Assembly: GCA_024349245.1 (NCBI GenBank)
Contig: JALDNG010000025.1
Span: forward strand, 1,805,001 to 1,869,000
Length of the DNA stretch: 64,000 nt
Origin: Neodontobutis hainanensis
Lineage: Eukaryota > Chordata > Actinopteri > Gobiiformes > Odontobutidae
Direction: 5' to 3'
Shown: piece after piece, positions 22,701 to 34,700 of the stretch
Numbering within the stretch: the stretch's first letter is position 1
Layout of the letters: every line of letters starts with the position of its first letter
The notes under the pieces: model-generated
Database searches by the model: none
What the model saw: the letters and a program-made list of their open reading frames with translations, nothing else
What the model was told of the DNA's origin: nothing
Program-made: the position numbers and the translations under genes

Positions 22701-25700
22701 GGAGTTTGTGCTCATGTGTGTCCTCTGTAGAGACGTGGAGTTTGTGCTCATGTGTGTCCTCTGTAGAGACGTGGAGTTTGTGCTCATGTGTGTCCTCTGT
22801 AGAGACGTGGAGTTTGTGCTCATGTGTGTCTTCTGTAGACACGTGTTTGTGCTCATGTGTGTCCTCTGTAGAGATGTGTTTGTGCTCATGTGTGTCCTCT
22901 GTAGAGATGTGTTTGTGCTCATGTGTGTCCTCTGTAGAGATGTGTTTGTGCTCATGTGTGTCCTCTGTAGAGATGTGTTTGTGCTCATGTGTGTCCTCTG
23001 TAGAGATGTGTTTGTGCTCATGTGTGTCCTCTGTAGAGATGTGTTTGTGCTCATGTGTGTCCTCTGTAGAGACGTGGAGTTTGTGCTCATGTGTGTCCTC
23101 TGTAGAGATGTGTTTGTGCTCATGTGTGTCCTCTGTAGAGACGTGTTTGTGCTCATGTGTGTCCTCTGTAGAGACGTGTTTGTGCTCATGTGTGTCCTCT
23201 GTAGAGACGTGGAGTTTGTGCTCATGTGTCCTCTGTAGAGACGTGGAGTTTGTGCTCATGTGTCCTCTGTAGAGACGTGGAGTTTGTGCTCATGTGTGTC
23301 CTCTGTAGAGACGTGGAGTTTGTGCTCATGTGTGTCCTCTGTAGAGACGTGGAGTTTGTGCTCATGTGTCCTCTGTAGAGACGTGGAGTTTGTGCTCATG
23401 TGTGTCTTCTGTAGAGATGTGTTTGTGCTCATGTGTGTCCTCTGTAGAGATGTGTTTGTGCTCATGTGTGTCTTCTGTAGAGATGTGTTTGTGCTCATGT
23501 GTGTCTTCTGTAGAGATGTGTTTGTGCTCATGTGTGTCCTCTGTAGAGATGTGTTTGTGCTCATGTGTGTCCTCTGTAGAGACGTGGGGTTTGTGCTCAT
23601 GTGTGTCCTCTGTAGAGACGTGGAGTTTGTGCTCATGTGTGTCCTCTGTAGAGACGTGGAGTTTGTGCTCATGTGTGTCTTCTGTAGACACGTGTTTGTG
23701 CTCATGTGTGTCCTCTGTAGAGATGTGTTTGTGCTCATGTGTGTCTTCTGTAGAGATGTGTTTGTGCTCATGTGTGTCCTCTGTAGAGATGTGTTTGTGC
23801 TCATGTGTGTCTTCTGTAGAGATGTGTTTGTGCTCATGTGTGTCCTCTGTAGAGATGTGTTTGTGCTCATGTGTGTCCTCTGTAGAGACGTGGAGTTTGT
23901 GCTCATGTGTGTCCTCTGTAGAGATGTGGAGTTTGTGCTCATGTGTGTCTTCTGTAGACACGTGTTTGTGCTCATGTGTGTCCTCCGTAGAGACACTGTT
24001 CCGTCTCTGTTAGATCCTAAACTTCAGTTTAAACTGACACCCAGATATTGACAACATTTCAGTCCCATTGTCCACTACAGACAATTATCTTAATTCAAAA
24101 TATATTTCATTTTTTAAATTTTCTACACAACACTTCTCTTTTACATAAGAATCTATTTCTTACCAATTCTGGGCAATATTGACAAGGGCAGAACAACACA
24201 CAGCGTGATTAATATCAGGAGCAGTCGTCCGTCTTCATACCAAGTATATCTGAAAAATAGAGGAAGGGTTAAAGTACAATAGAAGTGATCTGTGCACAGT
24301 GGAAAACCCGCATCCATATAAAGGCAAGATACATATGACATAGCCCAATGATGTGTGTGTCTGTGCGTGTGTGTGTGTGTGTGTGTGAGTGTCTGTGTGT
24401 GAATGTGTCTGTGTGTGTGTATGCGTGTCTGTGCGTGCGTGTGCGTATGTGTGTGTGTGTGTGCGTGTGTGTGTGTCTGTGTGTGTCTTTGCGTGTGTGT
24501 GTGTGTGTGTGTATGCGTGTCTGTGCGTGCGTGTGTGTGTGTGTGTGTGTGTCTGTGTGTGTGCGTGTGTGTGTGTCTGTGTGTGTCTTTGCGTGTGTCT
24601 GTGTGTGTGTGTGTGTCTGTGTGTGTCTTTGCTTGTGTGTGTGTGTGTCCTTAGCGGAGAGAGAGCCTCATGGTCTATTGGGAATTAAGGACAGCTGTCA
24701 CAAATGGGGATGGCATGTTCGCCGTGTGAGGGGTGGAGTTCTGAAAAAAGGAGGTGTGTGAGCGAGGGAGGTTTGAAAAAAGGAGGTGTGTGAGCGAGGG
24801 AGGTTTGAAAAAAGGAGGTGCGTGAGCGAGGGAGGTCTGAAAAAAGGAGGTGTGTGAGCGAGAGGAGGTCTGAAAAAAGGAGGTGTGTGAGCGAGGGAGG
24901 TCTGAAAAAGGAGGTGTGTGAGCGAGGGAGGTCTGAAAAAAGGAGGTGTGTGAGCGAGGGAGGTCTGAAAAAAGGAGGTGTGTGAGCGAGGGAGGTCTGA
25001 AAAAAGGAGGTGTGTGAGCGAGGGAGGTCTGAAAAAAGGAGGTGTGTGAGAGAGGGAGGTCTGAAAAAAGGAGGTGTGTGAGCGAGGGAGGTTTGAAAAA
25101 AGGAGGTGCGTGAGCGAGGGAGGTCTGAAAAAAGGAGGTGTGTGAGCGAGGGAGGTTTGAAAAAAGGAGGTGTGTGAGCGAGGGAGGTCTGAAAAAAGGA
25201 GGTGTGTGAGCGAGGGAGGTTTGAAAAAAGGAGGTGTGTGAGCGAGAGGGGTCTGAAAAAAGGAGGTGTGTGAGCAAGAGGGGTCTGAAAAAAGGAGGTG
25301 TGTGAGCGAGAGGGGTCTGAAAAAAGGAGGTGTGTGAGCGAGAGGGGTCTGAAAAAAGGAGGTGTGTGAGCGAGAGGGGTCTGAAAAAAGGAGGTGTGTG
25401 AGCGAGAGGGGTCTGAAAAAAGGAGGTGTGTGAGCGAGGGAGGTCTGAAAAAAGGAGGTGTGTGAGCGAGGGAGGTCTGAAAAAAGGAGGTGTGTGAGCG
25501 AGGGAGGTCTGAAAAAAGGAGGTGTGTGAGCGAGGGAGGTCTGAAAAAAGGAGGTGTGTGAGCGAGGGAGGTCTGAAAAAAGGAGGTGTGTGAGCGAGAG
25601 GGGTCTGAAAAAAGGAGGTGTGTGAGAGAGGGAGGTCTGAAAAAAGGAGGTGTGTGAGAGGGGCAGTCACAGGGCAGTGGGGGTCAGTGGGGACTGACTC

Positions 25701-28700
25701 CCCTGCTCTTTATGAGTTCCACACTCACTGCACCTGCTCTGAGCTCATCAACAGCCACTACGCCCTGTTTGGGAGTTTGACAGCTGTGCCGCTCCTCTGC
25801 TCACTGATGGACATGTCTCTACGCTCTGCCCTAACATTGGACTTCTGTTCTCACCCCAGACCACTTCTGCCCACTCACCTTTACTCAGGACTAAGTTTAG
25901 CTTCACAAAAACTGAGCTCACCTCTTCTCTGCTACCACACATCACCCTAAAGACAAAGAATGAAAAAGATCCTTCATTCACATCATTCTCTAAAGGCTTA
26001 TGGCTCACTGTCAGTGGGAGGATACCTCAAAGATCCATGAAATGTGCAAAAGTGTCATGGTCTAACAGGACACAGGATACATTTCACAAATCTATGGTTG
26101 ATGAGATAATCTACAGAAAGCAGAGCTAACCTTGTCATTTGTAGAATTTAACTGACAGGATTGAATCTGATGAAGTCCAACTGTGTTTCTACTGAACTAT
26201 CACAAATGAGGCAGCAAAGAGACACAGGTTTTTATAGATTACAACTCATTAGACGTCTGTGGAACAGAGAGTGTGCCTGTTAACATCCAAATGCTGCTCA
26301 TTAACAGAACTGTTTAGATTCCCTCACGAGTGAGCTGTAATCAGAATGACATAACAGATATGCTCTTGTATCAGTCTGATTGTGGGGAACATGTGTGAGA
26401 GATTTTGGGGGAACACTAACACAAAGCAGCTGTGAGGGAAGAGTCAGATGTGGGCAGATTGTGCTGAAAGTCCTTAAAACCACTGTGGCCAATAATAATC
26501 GGTTTAAGTCCTGTGTGAGGCACTTGGGCTCTCAGAGGAGCAGTCCACACTGACCAATGGAACACACTGTCTCCTGATGACACATGATGAATGGCGCTCA
26601 TCAGTCTTTAAATACATTTCCTCTGGGCATCTTTGTGTCACACAGACTCTCAAAGACTCACAAAGCTCTGCTGCTGCAGAGTAGTGAGAACTTCTCATAG
26701 TAATTCTAGTTTGAGTAGCACTATGGTGCACATAAATCAGATGTTTCAGTTATATAATCTGCTCCATCCTGGGACCAGGAGTGACTCGTTTTCTCAGCGC
26801 AGCCTGTTCTTTTTATTTTACCAAATAAGAACCCATTGAAATAAAGCTCAAGGGTGACCTGGCCGAGCGGTCTTTCTGCAGCACACGTCATTTTGAAATA
26901 CAACAATAATAAACAACTTACAACTAACACAGAAAAAAAAACAGGGTAAAATGGTGCATTAGTGTATAGTGCATGCTAGTTTGTACTAAACTGCATCATT
27001 GAGAACACAGTAACATTTCAAAAACACACATACTGATCGATAATCTCAAGACTGTAGTGTGTTCCACGCAGCGAGGGCAGCTAAGCTGAATGCTTTTTTC
27101 CCACCTTCTATTCATTCACTAAATGTAAAAGAAAAACTCACCTGAGGCAGATTCTGAATACATTTTCATAACCAACACCAACACTCACCCTGTGTTCTCT
27201 GAGTTTAGGAAACTGCTGATGACTACAGGGAGCTCTAATTTCAAGATGAACAAATACGATGACATAGCTGTGGAGGAAAAGAAAAAAATATTATTCAAAC
27301 AAATTTTACAAGCCAAAAACCCATTAAGTCAATGATTGTCAAACATTTTGCTCACTTTGAAAAAGTGCTGTTGAAAAGGGCTGTTGTGGATATAAATGTG
27401 GGGATAATAACTTGACATTCATTTATTTCATTACATTAAGACGACACTACATTGTAATAAAAGGAACAGTGCACAAAATCAACTTTGTCAATACGGACCT
27501 ATCGTTGCACTACATTTTCAAATAACATGATTTAAATTAATGTTTGCCCCATATTGTGACATAATCATTATAGTCAACATGTTTTCTATAGTCATTTTAG
27601 GCAATGTTTTGTAACATGTCACTCTCACCCCTACTTTGTTTGTCTATATCTGGAAGTGGAAACTCAGAACTTCAGAATTAATATGCTTCTGAAATACATG
27701 AAGTCAAATAAATATAGTAAAATAAAATGTACAGTAAACCTTCCTTGGTCCCAACCTAATGTTTTGAGAAACACTGCACCAGATGAAACTAGTGCAACAA
27801 GCAACAGTCTAAGGTAAACTGTGGTGTGAGATCGGTTAAAGTCTAGCAGAGTAAAAAAAGGACTGGGGTGGTGGGGTCCCACAGCCTGGACTTAATGCAG
27901 GTGGGTGGAGTGGGTTCAGATGGCTCACCAGCAAAGCCCTCCGCGCAGACATTATGCAGATGTTCCAGCTGTTGGAGAAGTGCGAGTGGGAGAAATGCTA
28001 ACAATAATGATATGTGACACTAATCCAGGTATTTCTGCCCCCAGCCCACCTCGCTGCCAAACAGGATATTATCAGCCTCAGACCGCGCTTCATATCCTTC
28101 CCTGGTTAACCAATCAGAGCACAGATCTGGGTCACTTCCTCACGGTCACACAGAGACTAAAAACAAAAAGGGGCACAATTTCTCTATAAAAGAGGGATGT
28201 GTTTGGTTGAAGACGTGGACAAAGCAGGGTTTATCTGCAGTGTGTGGTCAGTCGTTTCAGGAGATAATGTTTGAGGATTTGGACTGGGGAAGCCAGACAT
28301 AGCCGGGGTGAGCCAGGACCTCATTGCCCCAAGGCAGATCTTACACTCGCTGTTAAGTAAGCCTACGCCATAATCCCTGAGATCCTGTATTTGTTTATGA
28401 AGGAAAATTCCTCGAAAACCCTCCGGCCCACACAGACAGCCACCCTTTTCTCTGTTGTACAACCCATGGCCATGAGAAATGCTGTAGTCCAGATTTTCAC
28501 AATTTCTAAGGCACATTAATCTAAGTCACAAACATTATTTCTAATGTTAAAAAAAGAAACACACTGCAGACAAAAGTTAACACTGTTGTCGTATTAAGCA
28601 TCCTGTCATCAAACTCAACTACACAGCAGCATAGTACACTGCAAAATACTGAAACAGAGACTTTGTCCACACACAGGCTGTGTTCTCCGAAAACGACCCT

Positions 28701-31700
28701 GTTGTGCCTGATCTGTAAATACTGTCCAATCCACCCATAGATTTGCTCTTGTGACTCAGTATGTAGTCGCACAATGTAGTTTTCTGCTTTGTATCGGCAC
28801 ATAACCCGTACTACACAGCTGCAATTTTCACAGTCACAAATCAATATCTTTATGGATATTTGTAAAGTCCATAGTCATCGTTCTCTATGTCCTCTACCTC
28901 CGACGTTGTCTCCATCTTGAAAATTCCGCTCAGTGTGGCTTCACACAGGCTTCAGTTCTGTTTTCAACTTGTGTCTTATGTGTGACTGCATTGCTGCTCT
29001 TTCATCACAGGAGCCCAAACATGTGTATTAATGAGTGAGAATGTGTTCAGTGTTTTGCAATAAAGAGTTTAAAGGTTTGGTAAACTGTGTTAAAACAGTG
29101 AATTATGTTTAACACTTTGACAAAATAGTGAGCAGTTTAATAAAAGGTTTTAAGCAGATGACTGGTTCAGAGTAGGGCTGCTGCACTATATTTGAAAAAC
29201 ATGTATCTTGTGATAACGATTTGGAATATTACAATAACTTTATTGGCCGCGATATTTCAATGCTTCTTTACATTGTAAAAAATGATTAATAAAAATTGAT
29301 TTGGAAAATATAAGAACTTACAAGGCTTCCACTTGTCCACAAACGATATATAATAAATGATAATAAAAAATAAATAAATAAAATTAAGTTTATTTCAAAC
29401 ATTTATATGAAAGAAGATAAATAATAATGTCCGAAAGTGAGTGGGTTGAAGTGTAAATTTATATAATCCCACCCCCCCTTACAATTTATTATCATTAAAT
29501 CAAATATCTAACAAAAAAACCTTCCACAGTGTCTCTACAGTAAAACAAAGAACCATTAATAATCAATCAATAAATTATGAATTTAATAACAAAAAAAATA
29601 GAAAAGGAAAAAAATGTACCTATCACACCCACACCAACATAATCATTCTCTCCATACTGCTCCAACAATTTAACTTTTATAATTTTTTTTTTAGATTTTA
29701 ATGGTTTTTGACTTTTTATTTTTGTATTTATTTTATTCAACAGGCTGATCCCTCTTATTCCTGTTCTCCGTTTCCTTATTTTTGTCCTAAATATGGGTTT
29801 TTATAGATATCAGTTCTTTTGTAAGTTTCGTATCGACAATTTATTTTTTCAAACTTCTTTTGGATGTTTAATGGTAATGTTTATCAATTAATACATTATT
29901 TGAATAGTACTGAAATCAATTTAATGGAATTTTAGAACCTTAAACTCTACAAATAATTTTATGGATCTCTATACCAATAGTTACTTATAACTTTTAGGGC
30001 CCTTTTTTGTAAGATAAATATAGGCTGCAAGTGAGTTTTGAATTCCGACCCCAAAATTTCTACAGTTTGTTTAATATGGCACAATCATGGAACTGTACAG
30101 ATTAATTAATGCAGATTTATTTAGAAATATTTTTTCCTTATGTGTATAACATGTGTATGTTACGTACATATGGCTATGGCTTTGGCAATTTTTCCTCTTA
30201 ATTTATATGAGATTTCCAACTCAAGTCTTCATCAGTACTCACTCGTAAAAATTAGGTTTCCTTTACCCTATAATTAGTCCTATTTTTATTTATTTATTTT
30301 TATATTGACATTTTATTTATATTGAGCCAATGTTTAACTTTTTCAAACTCTTCATTTACCACCTTTGTTACTTCTTGTATATTTTATAAAATAAAATAAA
30401 ATAAAGTTGTATAATCTGCAAAAAGAATGCTCTCCAGTTTTTTAGATGCGTTTACAAAATCATTCATGTACAAAATAAATAATTTAAGTCCAAGAACTGA
30501 GTCTTGGGGTCCTTCACAGTTAATGTCACACATATCTGATTTTATATTGTTTATCTGTACATATTGTTTTCTATTTTCCAAGTAGCTTTTGATCTACTGA
30601 TGGGCTGTTCCTCTGATTCTGTTTCTATTGAGTTTCTAAAGTTATCTTTTACGATTTATTGCACCAAATGCAATAGTGCAATAGTATTTTTTAGTCTACA
30701 AAAATACTTACAAGATATGTTTTAATAATAATAATAATATATTTTTATAATAAACACACAATAGTGAAAACACAATAGCACATATAATAATAAAAAAACA
30801 ACAACAATAAAAACAACAATTATATTGATGACAGGACTGTTCAGTTATGTTGGGGGTGGTGAGTAGGCCAGTCTGAACAGATGTGTTTTGAGTTTGGATA
30901 TGAAATGTGGCAGTGTGTCTGTGTTGCGGAGGTCCAGGGGGAGAGAGTTCCAAAACTGGGGAGCAGAGCGACTGAAGGCTCTACTCCCTGAAGTAGAGGG
31001 GGGGCGAGGTTGTGTTTAAAGTTGATGTGGTTTGTGATGGGAAGCCAGTGGAGCTGTTGCAGGACGGGTGTGATGTTATTGGTGAAGGGGGTGCGTGTCA
31101 TGATGCAGGTGGCTGAGTTCTGGACCAGTTGAAGTTTATGGAGGGTTTTTGGAGGGAGACCAAACAGAAGGGAGTTGCAGTAATCCAGGCGGGAGGTGAT
31201 GAGGCTGTGCAGGGAGGAGGGTGAGAGTGAGGAATTTGGTTTGTTTTGCGAGGTAGAGCATCTGGGTATCATCTGCGTAGCAGTGAAAGACATTGTGATG
31301 TTTTTGTAAGATGTGACCAAGGGGGAGAAGGTAGATGATGAGCCCTGAGGTACACCTGTGGTGACAAGGACAGGATGGGAGGTGAAGGATTTGAGCTGGA
31401 TGAACTGAGTGTGTCCTGAGAGGTAGAAGTGGAACCAAGTGAGGGCTGTGTCTATGATGCCGATAGAGAGTCTGTGCAGAAGGATGGAGTGTGAGATGTT
31501 TTGAGAAGGTCATTTGTTATTTTAAAGGAGGGCAGTTTCAGTGCTGTGGAGGGGACGGAAGCCAGATTGGAATTTTTCATTAAGATTATTGGAAGATAAG
31601 TGGGTGCAAATTTAAGTAGCAACAATTTTTTCCAGAATTTTACTTTTGCCATTTTCATGTTTTTTGGGGAAAAAAAGTAATAGTGAGAGATTATAGACGT

Positions 31701-34700
31701 AGGTGAAGTGTTCAATTACAGATTTAATTACATTTTATATATTATACAAGAATTATGTCTAGATCTTCACAGTTATATGCCCTTTTGTTTCCACAATTTT
31801 TTTCTCATTCTATATGTCAGCATTTTCCTTTACAAAAGTAATTTGGATATGTAGTATCTAATAATACTAATTAGTAATCTCATTTTAATCACACCGTTTA
31901 TTATGCCCCATGTTGCCTTTTTTTGTTCCTGTTTTCATTTAGCTTTTTGTTGTAGCATTTTTGTTTGTTTGTTTTCTTATAATCCATAAATTAACAAAAT
32001 TTATTTTATGTTTTATACTTGTTTTTAGCTTCTTTTGTTTTTGTTTGTATAAAATACCTGTATAAAAATTGTCTTTTTTTATTCCTTTGGTCATCCATGG
32101 TTTTGCTAGATTTTTCTTTCTAAAAAAGTATAATTGTTTTTGTACAAATTTATCACCTTTTCCATGAAAGAGTTATATGCTGCATTTACATCTTCAACAT
32201 AAACTACATCCCACTTCTGGTTTTTGAGATCTTTGTTTATTCATTTAGGGCCTTTATTGACCTGTTTCTGCTTAACTTTACAGCAGTGTTGCGCTTTATC
32301 TTGTGATTGTATCTAAATACAGTAAATATCAGTAAATGATCGCCAAGATCAATCATTACAATTCAACTCATTACAATTTCCTCATTTATATTTGTAAAGC
32401 TGAGGTCTGTTGTAGTGGCACTTTGGGATGTAATTCTGGTTGGTTAAAATATTAATGGAAAGAAACAGAAACTATTCATAGAATTGACTAAATCCATTGC
32501 TGCACGACTACCCAGATTATCCAAACAAATGCTAAAATCAACACATATTACATATTAATATTATCATATTTTTCTATTATTTTATCAGTAAATGTTAAAC
32601 ACAGGAGCCTGGTGCTTTGTAAACACAACTGATCAAGATGTTTTTTGTTGTTTCAGAAATGATTTCCACTATCACCATCTTCATCACAGTATTCTTTGTT
32701 ATTGTCATTTCCTTTAATTTCTTACTTTTCAAATTTTTATATATGATTCTGAGCAATGCCTCCAACTCTTTTATTTGCTTTATTTAAAGAAGAAAGCTCA
32801 TCCATCCATTTGGACATTGTCCATGATGTCATCACTACACCATGTTTCGGTCACTGCTATTACAGTAAATTTTTTCTTAAACTCACCAAGGTAGTCGTTT
32901 TTTTATAACTCATTATTTACATAATATGTGTTCATCTATTTTTGAATCTGTCATATATTTTATTCTCTAATTCCATGTTTATATTCTCATCCATAAACAG
33001 TCAGTGTTTGTGATGGACATTTGCACTAACTGCACATGACAGACCATTTTCTCACTAACCTGCTTTTTTTGTGTTTGTTGAGGTCATTTATGTTTCTGAT
33101 TTGCATTTTCTGTTTGAGTATTGCATTATAAGACGGTTTGATCTTACCGTTTTTGTGTGAGAATGTATGAAATGCAGATATGGTGTACTGCTGGATGTTG
33201 ATACCTTTTCCATCAAAAAGTCTATGACTTGTCCCAAGGTTCAAAGCTCCTCAGGTGGTGCATCTTCTCATGTATTCCACCTGGATCCACCACTCTGGCA
33301 TAAGAACAATGCTTAGTTTCTAGTCTAGATATCAACAAATCTTCTCTGGAGTATTGCTCCAGATTCTCCACACATTGTTCAAGCTGCAATATTTTATTGT
33401 CTTTTTCTTTAACAAGAGCTTTGAATAAATTTCTTCCATCAGATGTTTAAGGTCAGACATGTCGTCTGACATAGAACCCAATGTTTTTTTTATGTCCTCT
33501 ATATCTTCAAGTCTATCATATTTCTCTCCCTTCCTTGGGAGGTGCCATTTTGTCCTGCTTCAATCGCTGCGGTCCGGTCCGTGCCCCCTGGCCGGTGTAT
33601 CTGCATTAGCCACTAACTCCACACAAGTCACAATATATATAATATTGCAATAGCGAAAATATTTTGATGATATTGCGTTACCAATAATTTTGCAATAATA
33701 ATGATATTGCGATAAATATGATTTGCGATAGTGACATAGCAATAGCGATATAGTTATATACCGATGATATTGCAATAACGATAAATCTGCGTATTATTGT
33801 ATTGTGCAGCCCTAGTTCAGAAACTGCACTGTGCTATTATTTTTAACTGTCAAACACTTGCAGACATCCGACTTAATAAAATGGGTTAGAATCATGCAGT
33901 TGGTTACTGGAAGCACAACACTCAGAAAGCAATCCCTTGTGAGATGATACTCACAGCTCTGGACAACAAGGCCCTTGAGCAGAGAAAGAAGACAAGTGGT
34001 GAGAAAACATTTACTAATGACAGAGGTGTAGAAAACTGTACAGAGCAGAGTCAACATCACACAGAGCCACTTTGATTTCATTAGAGGCCTGCTTGTGAGA
34101 GCCAGGTCTGCTGGGTAATTAAGGTCAATTGGCCTATCAGCCCTCAGCAGTGTGAATGAATATTTACTCAGTGCAGGCCTAATTGCGCTCTTATAAAAAG
34201 GGGCCTGGAGTTAGGACAGATGCAGGCGGAGTTCTGGCTCTCACCCACACAATCCCACACACACACACAATCTGCCCCACGCTGGGAACAGTACAAACAT
34301 ACCACTGCAGTAATCCATTCAGCCCGGCCTCTAATGAGTGCAGAGGAGAATCCCCTCAAGGTGCTAGGCAAAGGGGTGGACAGAGCCGCAGGGGGGCAGT
34401 AGAGGGTTCGGGGGCTGCGAGGAGGGTCCCATTAGATTACTCAACACTCACAGAGCAGAGGGGCTTTACCAGCATGGATCAATTAGCCAAGAAGTCAGGT
34501 TTCAGGCTCATGGGAGAGCATATACAGGATCAAAGGTTATCAGACAATCTGAGTAACAGCCTGAGGACACAGTAAACACAGGCTTCACAGCACCAGCAGG
34601 TGACAATTCCAGCCCCAAAACTGTTCACAGAGGGCTCCATGTCCAAGCTGATAATGTTAACAAGCTAAGAAATAAAGACTGACTCACCTCCAATATTTTG

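Larger units (their letters stand above)
29173..33814. mobile_element. hAT-like non-autonomous transposon carrying nested LINEs (slc38a6 intron 5)
   Basis: The ends are inverted: TAGGGCTGC at 29173-29181 and GCAGCCCTA at 33806-33814. They are flanked by an 8-bp near-duplication, GTTCAGAG (29165-29172) and GTTCAGAA (33815-33822). An 8-bp target duplication with GGGCTGC ends is the hAT pattern. Only short terminal pieces rich in ATTGCGATA-like motifs (about 29173-29330 and 33640-33814) belong to the hAT element; the rest is LINE sequence inserted into it. Confidence 0.7.

Noticed and set aside
18224..23995. CRISPR-like regular repeats of about 36 bp
   Set aside because: The repeats are directly adjacent, with no unique spacers, and the genome is a vertebrate one with spliced genes.
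18220..24013. Long open reading frames (up to about 660 codons) on both strands
   Set aside because: They arise from 36- and 33-bp tandem units lacking stops. They switch frame at every 34-bp unit, have mirror frames on the other strand, and lie inside a confirmed intron.
24348..24761. Cysteine/valine-rich ORFs
   Set aside because: They are translations of a TG microsatellite.
24675..25670. 331-codon minus-strand ORF with a 32-residue period
   Set aside because: A 32-bp unit without stops in any minus frame gives this automatically. It is intronic and has no family resemblance.
26855..26885. tRNA-Leu-like start (GGCCGAGCGGTC)
   Set aside because: Only an A-box-like phrase is present. No acceptor or anticodon stem pairing and no proper B box follow at the right distance.
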